Shown: positions 47,141-63,544, numbered from the stretch's first letter. The stretch: DNA of 64,000 nucleotides from Litomosoides sigmodontis (GCA_963070105.1 OY718804.1:1856772-1920771); one strand, 5' to 3'. The notes: generated by a model not told the origin, from the sequence alone. Program-made: numbers and translations.

Positions 47141-50100
47141 CTGAAAAAAAACAAATGCACTTTTTTAATTAGTTTTATTTTTAGTTTTCATTTTCGTACG
47201 AAATTATCGTTTTGGAGAGGAAAAAAAAAGAGTAAAAACAGCAACAAATATCACTCGAATACAAAAAAATTCTAAAATGAATTTCTTTAACTTTAATAAT
47301 TAACAAATTAGTAATTAAAATAATTAAGTAAACAATAATTATTGATAGCAATGATTTGATTTCAAAAAATATAATTGAAAAATTGAACAAAAATGATGCC
47401 AGAAGATCAATTATGATAATTAACAGAAGGATTTTTTTTTAATTCTTTCACAAAGTTATTTCAAATTGAGAAGAAAGTGTAAGTGAGAGAGAGAGAGAGA
47501 GAAATTGATGTTCATTGAAGAGCACTATTTTTTTAACATTTGAATAAACATTTTTGGCCTAGCATTTTCCCTTTCTTCCTTTCTTCTTCCTCATTCTTCT
47601 AGTTTAGTAGAATTTTAAAATGGAAAAATGAAGCTATCGCAATGATAAAAATCCTCTGGGAATATTTGACTATAAGGCAATGCTTAACAATATGTCTAAT
47701 TGCTTGTAAAACAAACGCTACATGTACTGAAAAGCTAATTTTGTGCAAAGAAAAGAAAAAAGTTGTTCTTTTTTTTCAGTTTTACTCCTCACAAAATGAA
47801 CGTATCATTTCTAAGTTGAATTTGTTCCAAATTTTTAATATTTTAGCGAAAAAAATAAGTGCAAAAATTCAACATTTATTTCATTAAGCTAAGGCACAAT
47901 ATATCCACCTAAATTCATTAGAGTTAATTAAATCAAAATGAAATTTTGTATTAAATAAACTAATTGAAGTAAGATTAGTATTTGTTTATAATTGTTAGTT
48001 ACGTAAGAAAAAGAAGCAGTACACGTAGTAACTAGGTAATTTAATTCCAGTTGTAAGAGCAAAAAGTTATACAATACATATTGCTCACGTAAGCATATTT
48101 ACGCAATGCATACTGTTAACGTAAGGTTAGTTATGCAATACACACTGTTCACGTATGCTTATTTCCATTATTCAATGAAAAGACAGTTGTGCCTCTCTCC
48201 CTCTCTCTCTCTCTCCCTCACTCTCTCTCTCTCTCCGAAAAGAGATAGACAACGATTGCGGTACAAAAAAGTAGATAGGTGATGGTGGTGATCGCGGTGG
48301 TCTTTGGATTAGACCTTTTTGTAATGCAATTCAAAAGTTTCAGAAAAAAAAAATCAATGCTTTCTTTCAGTTGCAGCAAAATTGAGAAGAAAAGTAAGGA
48401 GGAAAAAAAAATGAAAGTTATTAAAAATGCTTTCAAAATTAGTTCAATCTCATTCCTATTTATCGTTCTCTCTGCACAAGCTTTACGGTAATAGTTTTTC
48501 TTGTAACTTCTTATATTCTCATAAAATCTCTTCTAATTCCCGATAACATTAAATAAAGGAATGATAATGGAAGGGTGAAGTTTAATGTGATATAATTTGT
48601 ATGATGATAAGACACAATATGGAATGATATATATTAGATTATATGATGATAATAAAATATAGGATACGATATGACATGCATCATACGATACGATAGATAT
48701 GCATGATACTGTACGATAATACGATATGATATAGTATGATATGATGTGATTCAACATGGTATGCTACGGTACGATATATATATATATAATTCTATTATTC
48801 TAAATTCTTACAATTATCCATAGCTGCAGTTGTCCATTTTAACAAGCAATCACAAAACAAAAACTGAAAAGAGTGTGTATGTGTAACGAAGAGGGACAAA
48901 AAAGGCATAAAGAACAGAAGGACAAGTTAGTATTCTTTTTTGCAAAGGCTATATTAATTACATATTATTAAATGATCAGAATAGTTCGTTGAAATTTATG
49001 AATAATATTTAAAGTGTAAATAAAATTAGCACATGAAAGTGATCATTCTTTCAGAATTTAAAATTGTAGACAATTCATTATAAATCCAGTAATTGGCTAA
49101 TTGATAATCATCCTTAAAGGAAGGCAAAATTTTTTTAAAAATGCAAAAATTTTTTGAATTTCAATTTATCCAATTTTTGTGTCATTTTTTTTGCATGATA
49201 TGATGAATGGGAGAAGAAAATGATCGAAGTCGCTGAGACTTATTATCACTGTTAGACTGGATACTCGAATTTGAATTGAAATATAAATAATCAAGTAGAT
49301 CGCAATTATCATAAAAATATTAAGAACAAGTAAAAAAGTTACCGATGATGTCATCAACGGAATGTGCCGTTTCAAAAAAGTAACAAATTAAAATTAATTA
49401 TGCAAGCAAGTGTAAAAATGATGGCATAAGTGTTGTTAATTTCAGTCTACAATGAGAGAAGATTAGATGACATAAGTAAATGTAACACTAAAAAAATCAC
49501 ATGTGTGAAATACCTAAATAAAATTTGAAAAGACTAGACGTAAAAGATAAACGTAAAATTAAATTACATTAATGATTACTCAGTTATCACTTAGATTTTA
49601 CATTATTCAAATGCACTCCGTAACATAAGTTAAACTTAAATGAAACAATGGAAAGTATGATTAAACGAAGAATTGAATGGATGATCAAAATTGACTGAAT
49701 TAAGTGAAGAATCAAATGAATGATTGACAACCAATGATGGAAGCTTCCGTCAGGAAAGCCTGGAAAAAAACCTAACCAAAAAAAAGGGAGGGAAAAAAAC
49801 CTGCAGCTGTTTTGAATTAGTAAAAATTATAACAGTAACAAACAAAAAAAAAACAAAAAAACAAAAATCCACCCTCTATTTCTCCCTCTCGCCTCATTTC
49901 AACCGGAAATTTACTAACACATTTTAGATGGGAAGATTAGTAGGAAAAAAAAGTGACAGAGAGAGAGAGAGAGAGAGGAGAAGCGGAGGAGGGGGAGGTG
50001 AGACAGAGAGAGAGAGAGAGAGGAGTGGAAAACAAACATTATTATCTCACTTTAGTCTAAGCAAACCAGTATTCAACTAGGAGTTTTATTTTTCAATTGG

Positions 50101-52578
50101 TTCCTTTTTTTCTCTCTCTCGCCCTCTTACATTCTTTTATACGAATTTTTGTTTTTCTTTTTTCTCTTCCATCACTCTCTCTCGCTCTTTCTTTTTTTCC
50201 TCATCTCCTCCTCCTCCTCCTCCTCCTCCTTGTACTAGTACTACTACTACTACACTTTTTTTCTCCCTTCCTCTCCCTCTCATGTTTAAACATCGTACTT
50301 TAAAATGATGGTAATAATATAGGAAGAGGGAAATTTCATCATCGGATAATATGAAACAACAAAAAAAGAAAAAGAAAAAAAGGAGGAGGAGGTGGAGGAG
50401 TGAACGGAAGAAAGATAAGGAAGAAAATGTTTGATCAAAATTTTCAAATGAAAAAAGATTGAGAATTGCGAGGAGAAGCGAGAAAGGGAAAAAAAAAGGA
50501 GGAAGGACAACAATGAAAAACTGGCGGAAAAGTTCCGAGAAAAAAAAGACGAAGGAGAAAAAGAAGAGATGCAATATGAAATTGTTTCCCACAAAACTTC
50601 AAATTATTATTGCATTTTTCAATTCACTGTAACACATTGTGAACATCTTAATTAGCATTTTATTATTATGATTGTTGATGAGAGGGAGAGAGAGAGAGAG
50701 AGAGAGAGAAGTTGCAAAGCTTTTAAGTCAATTCATCGTCTCATTTCTCTTTCGTTTTTTTTTAAAAAAAAAAAAAGACTTCAAACTAAGCCTTTTGCTT
50801 TCCATCTCTCCTCTCTCCTTTCTCTCACACTCTCTCATATAGGTTTATTTTATCCATCAAGCAAAAAGCAACTTTTCAATCTCACAAAACATTTAGCACA
50901 AGTAGATTGCAAAAGAGAAGAGAATGAGGATGAGCTAACTAATTGATCCAATCAATATTATACTTTTATCATTATCACTATCATTATCGTAATCAGCATT
51001 ATAATCATTATTACTGTTACTATTTATTTTCATGAGTAATACTACTATGATTACTGTTACTGTTATTACAAATTTATTGTATTGCTATTAATTATCATTA
51101 TTGTCACAATTATTATTATTATTACCGCTATTATTATTACTAGCAATAATTATTATTCACTCATAATAAAGTTTGAATGGGTTTTTTCTGTGCCTTTAAA
51201 TGCTATATGAATTTTATTTTGATGTAGCAAATTCATTTCCTATGAATTTTTATTTTTGCCATTTTTCCTTTAATACTAAATATATATATAATCGAAATAT
51301 ACAATATGTTATTTGCGGCCACATTAGCATTTTCAATAAAGATTATTTAGCACTAAAACAAATATAATCTATGAGTTACTGCAGGCTAAAAGAGTAAACG
51401 ATGATAAGATTAATATGATAAATAAATTAATGAATAGATTAATTAATTAATTAATTAACTTGTACAGCGTGTGTTGAATCAAAGATGTTAAATTGGTAAT
51501 GAATATGATAAATGTTTTGATAAGATTAATATAATAAATAAGTAAATAAATAAATCAATAAATAAATAAATAAAGTAATTAATTAATTAACTTCAAAATT
51601 TTATTAACATTGTTAGCGGAAAAAACTTTTGATATTATTTTGCAAAAATTGATTTCAACAGTTAGGTGAACAGATCGGGGATTGCTACACTGTTGTAATG
51701 CTTTTCAAACAAGTATTTCAAATACTCAAATTCTACTCTTTCAACGCACAAATATAAACGAATGCATTTCTGTATTCCAATATGTACCTACTCTTTTATC
51801 CCAATATATTCCAATTATCTCCCATCTGAACTTTATGTTCGAATTATTTCTGACGAAAAATTCATTTTATATTTCAAATTAGTTATGAAATAAATTAGCA
51901 AAATTATCGTATGTATGATCCCTTGTAACATTGTCTGCAAATAGTTATTAGCAAATTTATAATAGCAATGAATGAATGAAGGGACAGGATTACAAATGTT
52001 TGCTTTAAAAAATTTCGCAATAAAAGGAAAAATTACTATTTACCATTAAAGGGCTGTTAAAAGACAGCAGCACGAAATAAGTGCAACAAACAATTAATTG
52101 AAAATTTAAATGTATTTCAATATATAACTTGTTAACTACATGTGCGCATATATATATATATATATTTGCATTAATATATAATAATATAAAAAAGCATATA
52201 TATGTGCATATCCATTTTATTTGTTTGTTATTGTGTGATTTTTGAAATCGATTAAATTGATTAAATAACACAGAAATAGAGGGATTTTTGACATGGTCGA
52301 TTACTACTATTTGTGAAGAGAATGGAGAAAAAAAGAAAGAGAAATGAAGGAAAATTAATGTTTCGATGGAAAAGCGATAAAAATTGAGCAAAAAAAAAAG
52401 AACGAAGCGATTAGAATCTTTCCAAGTTTAAGAAGTGAAGTGGACCAAGAAAAAGGGGATGACCTTAGCGGTAGCATCACAACGATGTCACCTCCGCCTT
52501 TTTCTCTGCCGCTTGCGCTTTTCTTCTTCCATCCATCTATCTATTGCTGCTAACTTAACAGTACCTTTTAGCTACTAC

Positions 52579-53162
<584 letters not shown>

Positions 53163-54299
53163 ATATACAATACACTTTTGGCCTTTTTCACATATTTACC
53201 AAATAGCTTCATTTTAATTACAGTTATAATTACAGAAATAACTGCAGCTACAATGATCACTGATTACAGTTATAGTTGGGAAAAAGAAGTAAAGTAAGCA
53301 AACAGTAAGCAAACGTGATATTTTATTATTTAAAGTTAAATATAATTATTTTTAAAAAATGAAAAAAATGAAAAAATGAAATTTTGTAAATTTTGAGTGA
53401 AAAGTTTTCAAGACATTTATAAAAATGTAAGAAACGGAAAAAATTAAAGCGATAACTATCGCTTAAACAGTTATTCAATCATTCATTGAAAAAAAAAGGA
53501 GAAGGAAAAGAGAGGGAGAAAAGAAGGAGAGGAAAGGAATTTAATTCTTAAGTAAATTATTATTTGCCAATAGTAATTGTACCAAAAAAAAAATTTTTTT
53601 TTTTAGGAAAATAAACAAACAAAAAGTCATTACTATCTATCGTTGAAAAGGATATGAGCAAATAGAGGAAGGCAATGAGTGAAGTTTGTTTATTGCGACA
53701 AAATTAAAACCCATTATTAGTTTGATATTTGTTCGGTGAGCAAGTTATCACAATATTATCATGCAATCTAAGGAAGTGACTTAATATTTAATCAATTTCA
53801 AATTTCTATGAAATTGAATTTAATGTTCAGCGCAAAAAAAAATAAAATAGCAATTCATTACAATTAACTTATTGATTACTGCATACATTAACAAATTCAG
53901 AAAAAAGAAATTGAAAAAACTTTAGGTAAATTTAAATTACAAAAAACAAGAATTCTTATCGCAATAACTGTTCTTTGGACTTTGCAAGAAGAATAAAAAA
54001 GCACCGAACAACGCATGAAATATGAAGATGTTAAATGATGAAAAAAAAATGGAAGACACAATGAAGAAAAAAAAAAGTAATTTCAAATTAATCAACTCAA
54101 ATAACTTATAAGACAGCAAATGGTAAATGTAATCAAAAGGGAAAATTCCAGGCACCACTTGAATGTTGTAAAAATGATTAATGAAAAGTTGAGGAGCGAT
54201 AAGCAAATTGAAAATATAAATTTAAAATTCTTTTCATGATTCACTTGATTAGAAAGAAAAAAAAACGATGTAAAATAATGGATGGAAAGATGGATTAGC

Positions 54300-54355
54300 T
54301 TTTAGCATCAACGATATTATTGGAAGAAATTCCAATAATATCGTTTATGCTAAAA
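54300..54355. other. near-perfect 26-bp inverted repeat with a 4-base loop
   Basis: The left arm TTTTAGCAT-C-AACGATATTATTGGAA pairs with TTCCAATAATATCGTT-T-ATGCTAAAA across the loop GAAA. There is one mismatch (C309 against T346 of the 54 kb block) in 26 positions. The inner 16 pairs are perfect. Confidence 0.9.
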
Positions 54356-57300
54356 TTAACATTAACAAATCCATTAACAATTTATCATTAACAAATTCAA
54401 ATGTTTCATTTCCAGTTAATCGTTCTAGGGGAGCTAAAATTTAAAAAAAAAAATGGAAATTTTTACAAGTAACATAATTAATCTTTCTTCGCTTTCAACA
54501 TAATATGCAAATAGGCGCAATTAACGCGAGATTAATTCACGATATTCAGTGAAATTTGGCTAAAATTGAAATAAATTAGGGTAGGGCAAAATGGTAAACA
54601 AGAGGTAGTATTGATAAATAAGAGCAAAAAATTTACCAAATACTCGCATATTAAATAATGAATATATATAATAACTGTTGAATATTTCGCAATAACTAAT
54701 ATTGAATTAGTTAGTTAAATAATTAGCTAATTACTTTTAATTAATTAAATAATAATTATTATTTTTAATTAATTAAATTGTTATGAAATTATTTTTAATT
54801 AATTAATTATTATTAAATTATTTTTAATTAATTAACTAATTATTATTAAATAAATTAATTAATTAATCGACTAATTATTTTTGTACTACCAGTTTTTTCC
54901 TTAGTCTTTTTTACGCATACTGTAGCAAATACACTTTTTTTTTAAAAATAAATTTACTTCAGCTGAGAAAAAATAAAATTTGCCATTTCCTTCTCCTCCC
55001 TTCTCTCCTCTTCTCTCTCCCTTTCTCTGTCTCCCTTTCTCCACCTCTTCCATTTTCTGCTCTTCATATCATTGCACAACAAGCGTACGTAATAAACTTA
55101 AATAGGAATATTTGAATTAAATTAGCTACCGTAACCGCTTGCTAACATAATTCAAATGTTCGTACTTGTGGATGGCTATATGAAATTGAATATTATTACA
55201 GTAATCCATCACAAACATCCGATCTCCCTTTTTTTTTTCGCTCGAACTTCTTGCTTATTTAACGTGTCATCTTTTTTTTTATTTGTCCTAGCATAAAAGT
55301 TTTATTCATTTCGTTATTTTTTCCTCATATTCAAATAGTCTTTTAATAACTTTTTACCACAGTAAAAATTAAAATTTTTGACAAAATTTCTTTCAAAAAA
55401 AGAGGAAAAAAGGAATTAAAAAGAAATTCCTGTTTTCGGTCTCCTATTATTTCATTAATGTCTTATTGTCTTATTGAATTGCTGCAAAAATGTATATGAA
55501 AATGAAGTTGAAATTTCAGGTACACTAATGTAGTATTGTCTCGGAATTAAAAATTATCCTACTCCAAAGGTTGTTAAACAATTTGTTTTCAAAAAATTCG
55601 AACGACACATTTCCCCCTTCTCTCTCTCTCTCCCTCTCGCTTTCTTTCTTTCTTCCTCTTTTTCTTTGATAAATAAAAATTCCGATTATTTTAATCATAC
55701 ACTATTCCTGTAAAACAGTAATAAAAAGTTTGAAATTTGAAGCAAAATGCAACATTCATTTCGTTTCATTCATTTCACCACCACCCCTTTCATCACTTCG
55801 CTCATTTTTATCGAAAATTTCTCATTGAATACAGCACAAACTAAACTAATTAAATTAATTCGCTAATTAAAAAAAAATAAAATTTTCAATTTTCTATTGC
55901 ACTTGCAAATAAAAGTAAAAATTGCAAGTTAAAAAAACCAGTTTTTTTTTGCTACAAATAAACAAAAATTTTCAACTTCCTTCTTTTTTAAAAATTCGAA
56001 ATAAAAAAAAACTGTTTTTTTTCCTTTTAGAAAAATAAAAATTGAAAAAGAAGGGAAAAAAAAGAGAGCGAAGGACAACAAAGATGAAACAGTTGCGTTT
56101 CAGTGTGTATGAGAAACAAAACAATTATAATTTCATCCAACCCATCTCACTCCTTCATTCGTTCAGCCGTTCATTTCGTTTCATTCAAAACCGTTCGTCT
56201 ACCACTTTCTTTTCGTTCTGTCTCATTTTCATAGCAACAAAAAAAAAAACACGAAAAAAAATCGCTCTTTCTTCTTTTTTTTAAAAAAATCAACGATCAA
56301 AATTTTTTGATAACAAAACAAAAATCATATAGTTTATCGATGATGCAAAAAAAAAATGCTTAACAATTAAACTCATATTAATAGCAGTTTAATTTTAATC
56401 ATTTTTTCCTGTTTTTTTTTTAATTTTTAAAAAATTCCACGCAAAAAAAAGTTTTTTTTTGATAACTTTTTTTGCTTTTCATGTTTGCCTAAATCATTGA
56501 AATGGCATTTATTGATTAATTAAATAAACGAGAAAATCACTTTCTTCCATCCACTTCTTTTTTTTCCTCCCCCTTGTTTGTTGTTTTCTGGTGCTCTCTC
56601 TCTCTCTCTCATAGTTATCAATTTAAAAAGTGTTGAACGATTTTAAATTATTATTTATTTACTAAAATTTAAATCATTGCATATGATTTAAAAATAAATT
56701 CTTTCTATAAGTGAAGTGTTGAAAATTAAATATATCATTTTAAATGCACATAATTATATATTATAGTTTTCTTAAAGATTAATTAAAATTAACAAGGTTT
56801 TTGAAAATTTTGAAATCGTAAAACGTAATAATATATTTAAATGACTACTACCGTAGGATAAAAGGATTAAAATTGAAAAGAAAAACAGTAAGCTTTTCAT
56901 TCATTTTACAACAACAACTGAATTGTGGATATTAGTATTTGAAATGGGAAAATTAAACTTTAAGCAAAAGAAAAAAAATAAGAAGGTGTTAGAACCCATC
57001 ATAAAAGTTAACGATTTCAAAAAAAAATCTTCCCCGAAAGAGAGAAAGAAAGAGGAATAGAGGGAGAGAAAAATAGAGGAAGAATTTAAAATTTTCCTTT
57101 AATAATTATTTTTTAAAATATATAAATATGTATGTATGTTTTGTAAAAGCAAAAAAAAACCACGTAGAAGAAGAAATTTTACAAATTTAATATTAAAAAA
57201 GGAATAAAAGGAAGAGAGAAAAAAAGTAACAGTGATAGCGAGAGAGAGAGAGAAAGAGAAAGAGAGAGATGACAATTGTTAAAATGTGAAAACAATGAAA

Positions 57301-57478
57301 ATGCATTAAATGACAAATGCATTTTGAATGTTATTTGTCGTGCAGAAAAATAATTTTCAATGTTTGTTTTACGTGATAAATTCATTTTCATTCGATGTAA
57401 AATTTCCATGATGTTCTCTTTCACTAAGCAATCATTCACTTCTATTTTAGCTTTAACCAAACCTATTCCATCAATCAT

Positions 57479-57654
57479 CCATCTCATCTTCCATTACATT
57501 TGTTACTTACTTACTTACTTACTTACTTTGTGAGTAATTCCTCCCGACTACTTCCATTAATTATACATCCATCTCATCTTCCATTACATTTGTTACTTAC
57601 TTACTTACTTACTTACTTTGTGAGTAATTCCTCCCGACTACTTCCATTAATTAT
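57479..57654. repeat. 90-bp tandem duplication containing an (ACTT)n run
   Basis: Two nearly identical 90-base copies start at 57479 and 57569, each with about five ACTT units and ctcccgactacttccatt. Confidence 0.93.
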
Positions 57655-59923
57655 ATTCATTTTATAATTATCTAAATGTACGTAACACTTACCATTACTT
57701 AATTACAGGTAGCATTTCGTCAATTCTAGGTATAGGTGAGACGTTTCGTCAGCTCTACATACACACAACATTTCCCTAATTCAAAGTATGCGTAGCGTAT
57801 TCTACCTAAACACAACTACGTGTATTTATTATAAACGTATATTTTTCAGGTTTATTATATAATTTTAAAGTATTTAAGTATATATGCGATTACGTATAGA
57901 GTGCTTGGCCAACTGCTATATTAATTGCTCAATTATTTGTACTTTTAAATATTTACATGTACCGCTTATTTAACAACCTGTTCATCTTTCGTATCCGACA
58001 CATCACTGCTAACTTCATTTAAAATACATAATCAAATTTCATTTATTACTTTTTTCAAGTATATAACTATGGTGCACATGTATATATATATATATCCACG
58101 TATGTGTATGAATTATTTAACTATCATTTGTGTTTTAAATTATGCAAAATCAATTTGTTATTATTTTAAACTATCAAATGCTTAACTATCTCATTTACGA
58201 AATTTAAAATGTAAAATAGCGCAATTTATCGCTAAATTATTTCATCTTCTTACTGATTTCTTTTTCTTCACATCAAATTAATTTCGATCAAATTACATCG
58301 TTGTAAATTTAAATAATAGACGAATTACGGTACATAATATCCTACTTCCCCAAATTCCCTTTTGCTATTTAAATAAATAAATGTTGTCTATTATTTGACA
58401 GGAAAAAAAAACTAAAACAAATAATTTAAGCTAACAATGGTTAATAGCATTACATTTTATTTTAACCGAAATTTGGTAAACAACATAGTCATAATGGTTA
58501 CAATAATATACTTCTGATATTTACTTTCATTTCAAATAAAACAGAATGAATTGGCATTACAATTTCTATTTCCATAGAATGCAATATTTTATTTCATTTC
58601 CATTTGCGCTGCTCTTCTCAATAGGAAACTATTATTTACAAAGTATCAAAATATTAATTCAATAATTCTTTTTTTTTCTATATTTCCTCCTCCCTTCCCC
58701 CCGCCCCCCCTCCCCCACTTTCCTTCCACAACACATTATATTATCTTGTTTTTTTTTTCACTTTCGTTTTCTTGAAATCACAAAATGAGGAAATGAAGTG
58801 AAGTGAGGAAGAAAGAAGAAATTTAAAGTTGATGGAAATTATCATGAAAATGTATTTTTGAAAATTTTCAAGTACTTTGTATGAAAGGTGGTATCATTTA
58901 GTGTGAATAAAATATGAAAATAAAACGAACAGTCATTTCTTCCCTTTTGTATCTTTGAAATTATTTTAATCGAAAAAGTGAAATGACCTTTTTTTCACCT
59001 GCTTGAGTGAACTATTATTGAATTTTTCAACAATTAAATGTTTTAAGTCTGCTAAAATGCTCAAAATATGAAGAGAGAGAAAGGGAGCAAAAGTGAGGAA
59101 GAAGCGAAAGAAAGAGGAAGAAAAGTTATTAAAATCCAATATTGGAATTAATTGAACTAACATTGGGAATGAAAACACTCCAAAAGTCACTTGAAATCTT
59201 TTCCTCGTTTTTTCTTCTCCCTTCTTGCACTCTTACATTTTTACTTATTGCATTTATTTTACTTATTGCATTTATCTCCGATCACATTTTACAAAAAAAA
59301 AAGGAAAAAAAAAAAGGAAATTATCATTATCCAATCTAATCTATCCTAACGTTTCCAATAGTTTAAGTCTAAGTGGAGAATGAGACAAGGACGGACAGAG
59401 AGAGAGAGAGAGAGAGGGAAAGAGAGACAGGAAGCATTCTAATCCATTTCTTCAATTCATAAATTTCTTCTTCACTCATCCATACGCTCCTCTCTCTCTC
59501 TCCCTCTCTCCAATCTTCCTCTCTTTCATTTTTCCAACACAACTGCTCATATCAGGTGATAAATGATACATGAAAAGTGGCACGTTTCAATTTTAAACCG
59601 AATAATCATCCGTGCTAGTTAATTGTGTAAATTAAATTAACTTATATTTGATAAAGTTTGATAAAATCCAATACTGCTAAATTAGTAAAAAAATTATAGG
59701 AAAAATTAATCTAAAAAAAAAATTAAAATATCCCTTTTCTCTTGCAGTTCCCTAATTAGCAAAACTAAAATGTACACATTTACTTCGAAGAAAAAAAATG
59801 AAAGTCGCTAAATTAACTAATAAAAATTTTGAATTCTAATAAACACAGAGTAAATTATTGAGGGAAAAAGAAAAATATTAATTTGACACCTTTCTATGTT
59901 CTCGTAAAATTTCCTAATAATAC

Positions 59924-59960
<37 letters not shown>

Positions 59961-60012
59961 TTATTATCATATCATATCACATCTCATCATACCATATAAA
60001 TTTTAATAAACT

Positions 60013-60345
60013 CAAAACTTTTTTTTCCTAACTAAAAATTTAGCAACAAAAAGAAAAAAGGATAGTTTCTGTAGACCAATTAATATAATCATGTAATGCT
60101 GATTTCTGATAACTTACGTATACATTGCATATGTACACGTACGCTCATTGACGTATACATGCACATACACATGAAAATTTTAGTACGCTTAAAACTTGTT
60201 CTTCCTTTTTCGAACTAATAATTTGGCGAAAGCAAAAAAAAAAAGTAATTGCTGTAAACCAATTAATATAGTCACGTAATCGACTGATTCATGTCAACTT
60301 ACGCATATACACACACGTATATACACTAACGTATACACACACACA
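60013..60345. repeat. old tandem duplication, about 175-bp period
   Basis: The segments beginning near 60013 and 60188 share aaaactt, an A-rich stretch, gtaraccaattaatata, cttacg and ACGTATACA-rich ends, with considerable divergence. Confidence 0.7.
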
Positions 60346-60493
60346 CACTGACAGACAGACACACGCACATACAGACAGACAGAGATACAGACACAGACAG
60401 ACACAAACATGCACAAGTTTGATTGATGCCAAAAGCATTTATGTATGGGTGGGTGGGTGGGGGAGGGTGGGGGGGGGGGGGGGGGGGGGTGGG
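60346..60493. repeat. CAGA/CA repeats followed by a G-rich tract with 21 consecutive G
   Basis: ACAC and GACAGACA repeats run to about 60413. GGGT repeats and a 21-base G run (60469-60489) follow. Several G runs of three or more make this a strong candidate for G-quadruplex formation. Confidence 0.93.
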
Positions 60494-60556
60494 AGAGGTG
60501 TTCGGATGATGAAGAGTCATCCCGAAATGCGTTTTGCTTACAACTCCCCTGGCTTA

Positions 60557-60761
60557 CCTCTCTTCCTCCTCCTTCCCCTTCTCGTCCTTTTCCTGCTCCT
60601 TCCCCTCTTCCTCCTCTTCCTCCTCCTCTTCCTCCTCCTCTTCCTCCCCCTCTTCCTCCCCCTCTTCCTCCCCCTCTTCCTCCCCCTCTTCCTCCTCCTC
60701 TTCCTCCTCCTCTTCCTCCTCCTCTTCCTCCCCCTCTTCCTCCTCCTCTTCCTCCTCCTCT

Positions 60762-60793
<32 letters not shown>

Positions 60794-60941
60794 CTCTTCC
60801 TCCTCCTCTTCCTCCTCCTCTTCCTCCTCCTCTTCCTCCTCCTCTTCCTCCTCCTCTTCCTCCTCCTCTTCCTCCTCCTCTTCCTCCTCCTTTTCCTCCT
60901 CCTCCGCCTCCTCCTCCTCCTCCTCCTCCTCCTCCTCCTCC
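60557..60941. repeat. polypyrimidine minisatellite, 12-base unit
   Basis: About 30 copies of a 12-base unit of the form CTCCTCTTCCTC, with CCCC variants in the left half and TTCC variants, ending in pure CTC triplets. The plus strand is almost all pyrimidine over about 380 bases, interrupted by single G's near 60584, 60594 and 60905. Open frames (poly-Leu/Pro/Ser, poly-Glu, Arg/Lys) are artefacts. Confidence 0.95.
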
Positions 60942-62624
60942 ATCCCATCGTGCTATTGCACTGGGAGAAGGAAGTGAGAGGAAAACAAAAAAGAAAGAAA
61001 AAAAGAAGCAAGGGATCGAAAATCATTTGCATCTTTTAATTCAATTATCTTGCAATGTTTTTCTTTTTTTTTGAAATTATGAAATTAAATTTCTTCATTT
61101 CTATTATGAAATTAAATTTCTTCATTTTTTTCTTTTATTGCAAAAATTTTTTGATTATCATTTTCCACTCATTTTTATAGGCTTAACTGCATTTATAATT
61201 TGCTAAAAATGGAAAATTAAGTTGATTAAATTTTAGTGATTAATAAATGTGGAAAGTTAATTATGCAATAATGCACAATTTGCTAGTAACGCAACGAATT
61301 ACAGATAAGAAATACGCATACGATATCTCTAAAGTATGGTGTACGTGAGAAGCGTGAAGTGAAAAGTGCGGAAAAATAAATAGAAAATTTTTAGATTCTT
61401 AGATTCACTTATTTACACTTTTAAAATGTATGAATTGCATTGTTATCATCAAAGAGTGTTAATTTCACAACAACAAATAAATGGCTAAATATAATTTCTA
61501 GCAATATTGTATTATATCAAAACATTTGATTGATTTTTTTCTATTTTTGAAAATTAAAACAACTGCATGCATAAATTAAGCCAAATTTAGCAACATTATT
61601 ATAACTTCAATTTTTACGCTTGAAATTAACGAAAAAAAATTAGCAACTAATAAAACGGAATTTTAACGCTTACATTTACAAAAATTACTTTTACGCGTAC
61701 ATATATATATATGCACTTTATATACTCGAAATTAATGAAATTATCACTTTTTGGCATTTCTTTTGATCTCTCTTTCCTTTTCCTACTAAGCTAATTAAGT
61801 TCTGCGAAACCTAAAATAGTGAACAGATAAATCAAGCAATGAAGTAAATTAAGCATAATCTGAAATAATTGAAATGAAATGAGAGAAAAAAAAAGGAGCT
61901 AAATGCAATAAAATTACACACATCACTAGCAAATGTAGAAAATTAAATTAAAGAAAAGAAGTGAAAGCTTTGAAATATCGGAAATATTGCTAATCACACA
62001 AACTTACGTATTAATCATTCCTATCGAGTTATACCTAATCAATCATCCAAATACTGATAACTTTTACTGTAATAATTAACTGATAGGAGAAGAAAGAAGC
62101 AAAAAAAAAAGATTGCATAAATTAAGAAATGGAATATCAGGGATGGGAATGGAAGGTAAAATCATTGATTGATTGTAAATTGAATGAGTGACAATTGTTG
62201 CTAAGATAAATGGAGGAGTTTTACACGGAAGGGATAGCATCATTAACTTTGAAAAGATTTTTCAAAATTTCCGTGAACGATCGTCATCGCTTCAACAATT
62301 AGCAATTCCTATACACAGAGAAATTAAAATTGCTAGAGTAATGGGATGTTGTTGCTTGCCATTGAAATGCATGCATGCAGTGTGTTCTCGACCATTGCAT
62401 AATTAAATGAATTAGAAATTTGAAGTTAAAAAGAAAACAAACAATTAGTGATAGCAAACATTATAGTACGGATAAATACAACATTAATTAATTACAACGA
62501 TAACGGTTAGGATAAGCGTATAGCAATCATAATACGATAATAATACGAATTAATACGAATAATGCGATTTACAATAATACTATGAATTAATAACACCAAT
62601 AATGACAAACGATTGATGATAATA

Positions 62625-63544
<920 letters not shown>

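Noticed and set aside
49166..49375. Hydrophobic minus-strand frame (possible signal peptide for the FGF gene)
   Set aside because: Only a donor-like gtaact is present and no acceptor precedes it. The upstream frames hit stops, and hydrophobic frames are expected from AT-rich DNA.
62188..62406. 72-codon plus-strand open frame and overlapping minus-strand frames
   Set aside because: It has no ATG at the start, a stop lies just upstream and no splice context fits. The minus strand also offers an ATG frame of about 34 codons, so the coding strand is undecidable and no family is seen.
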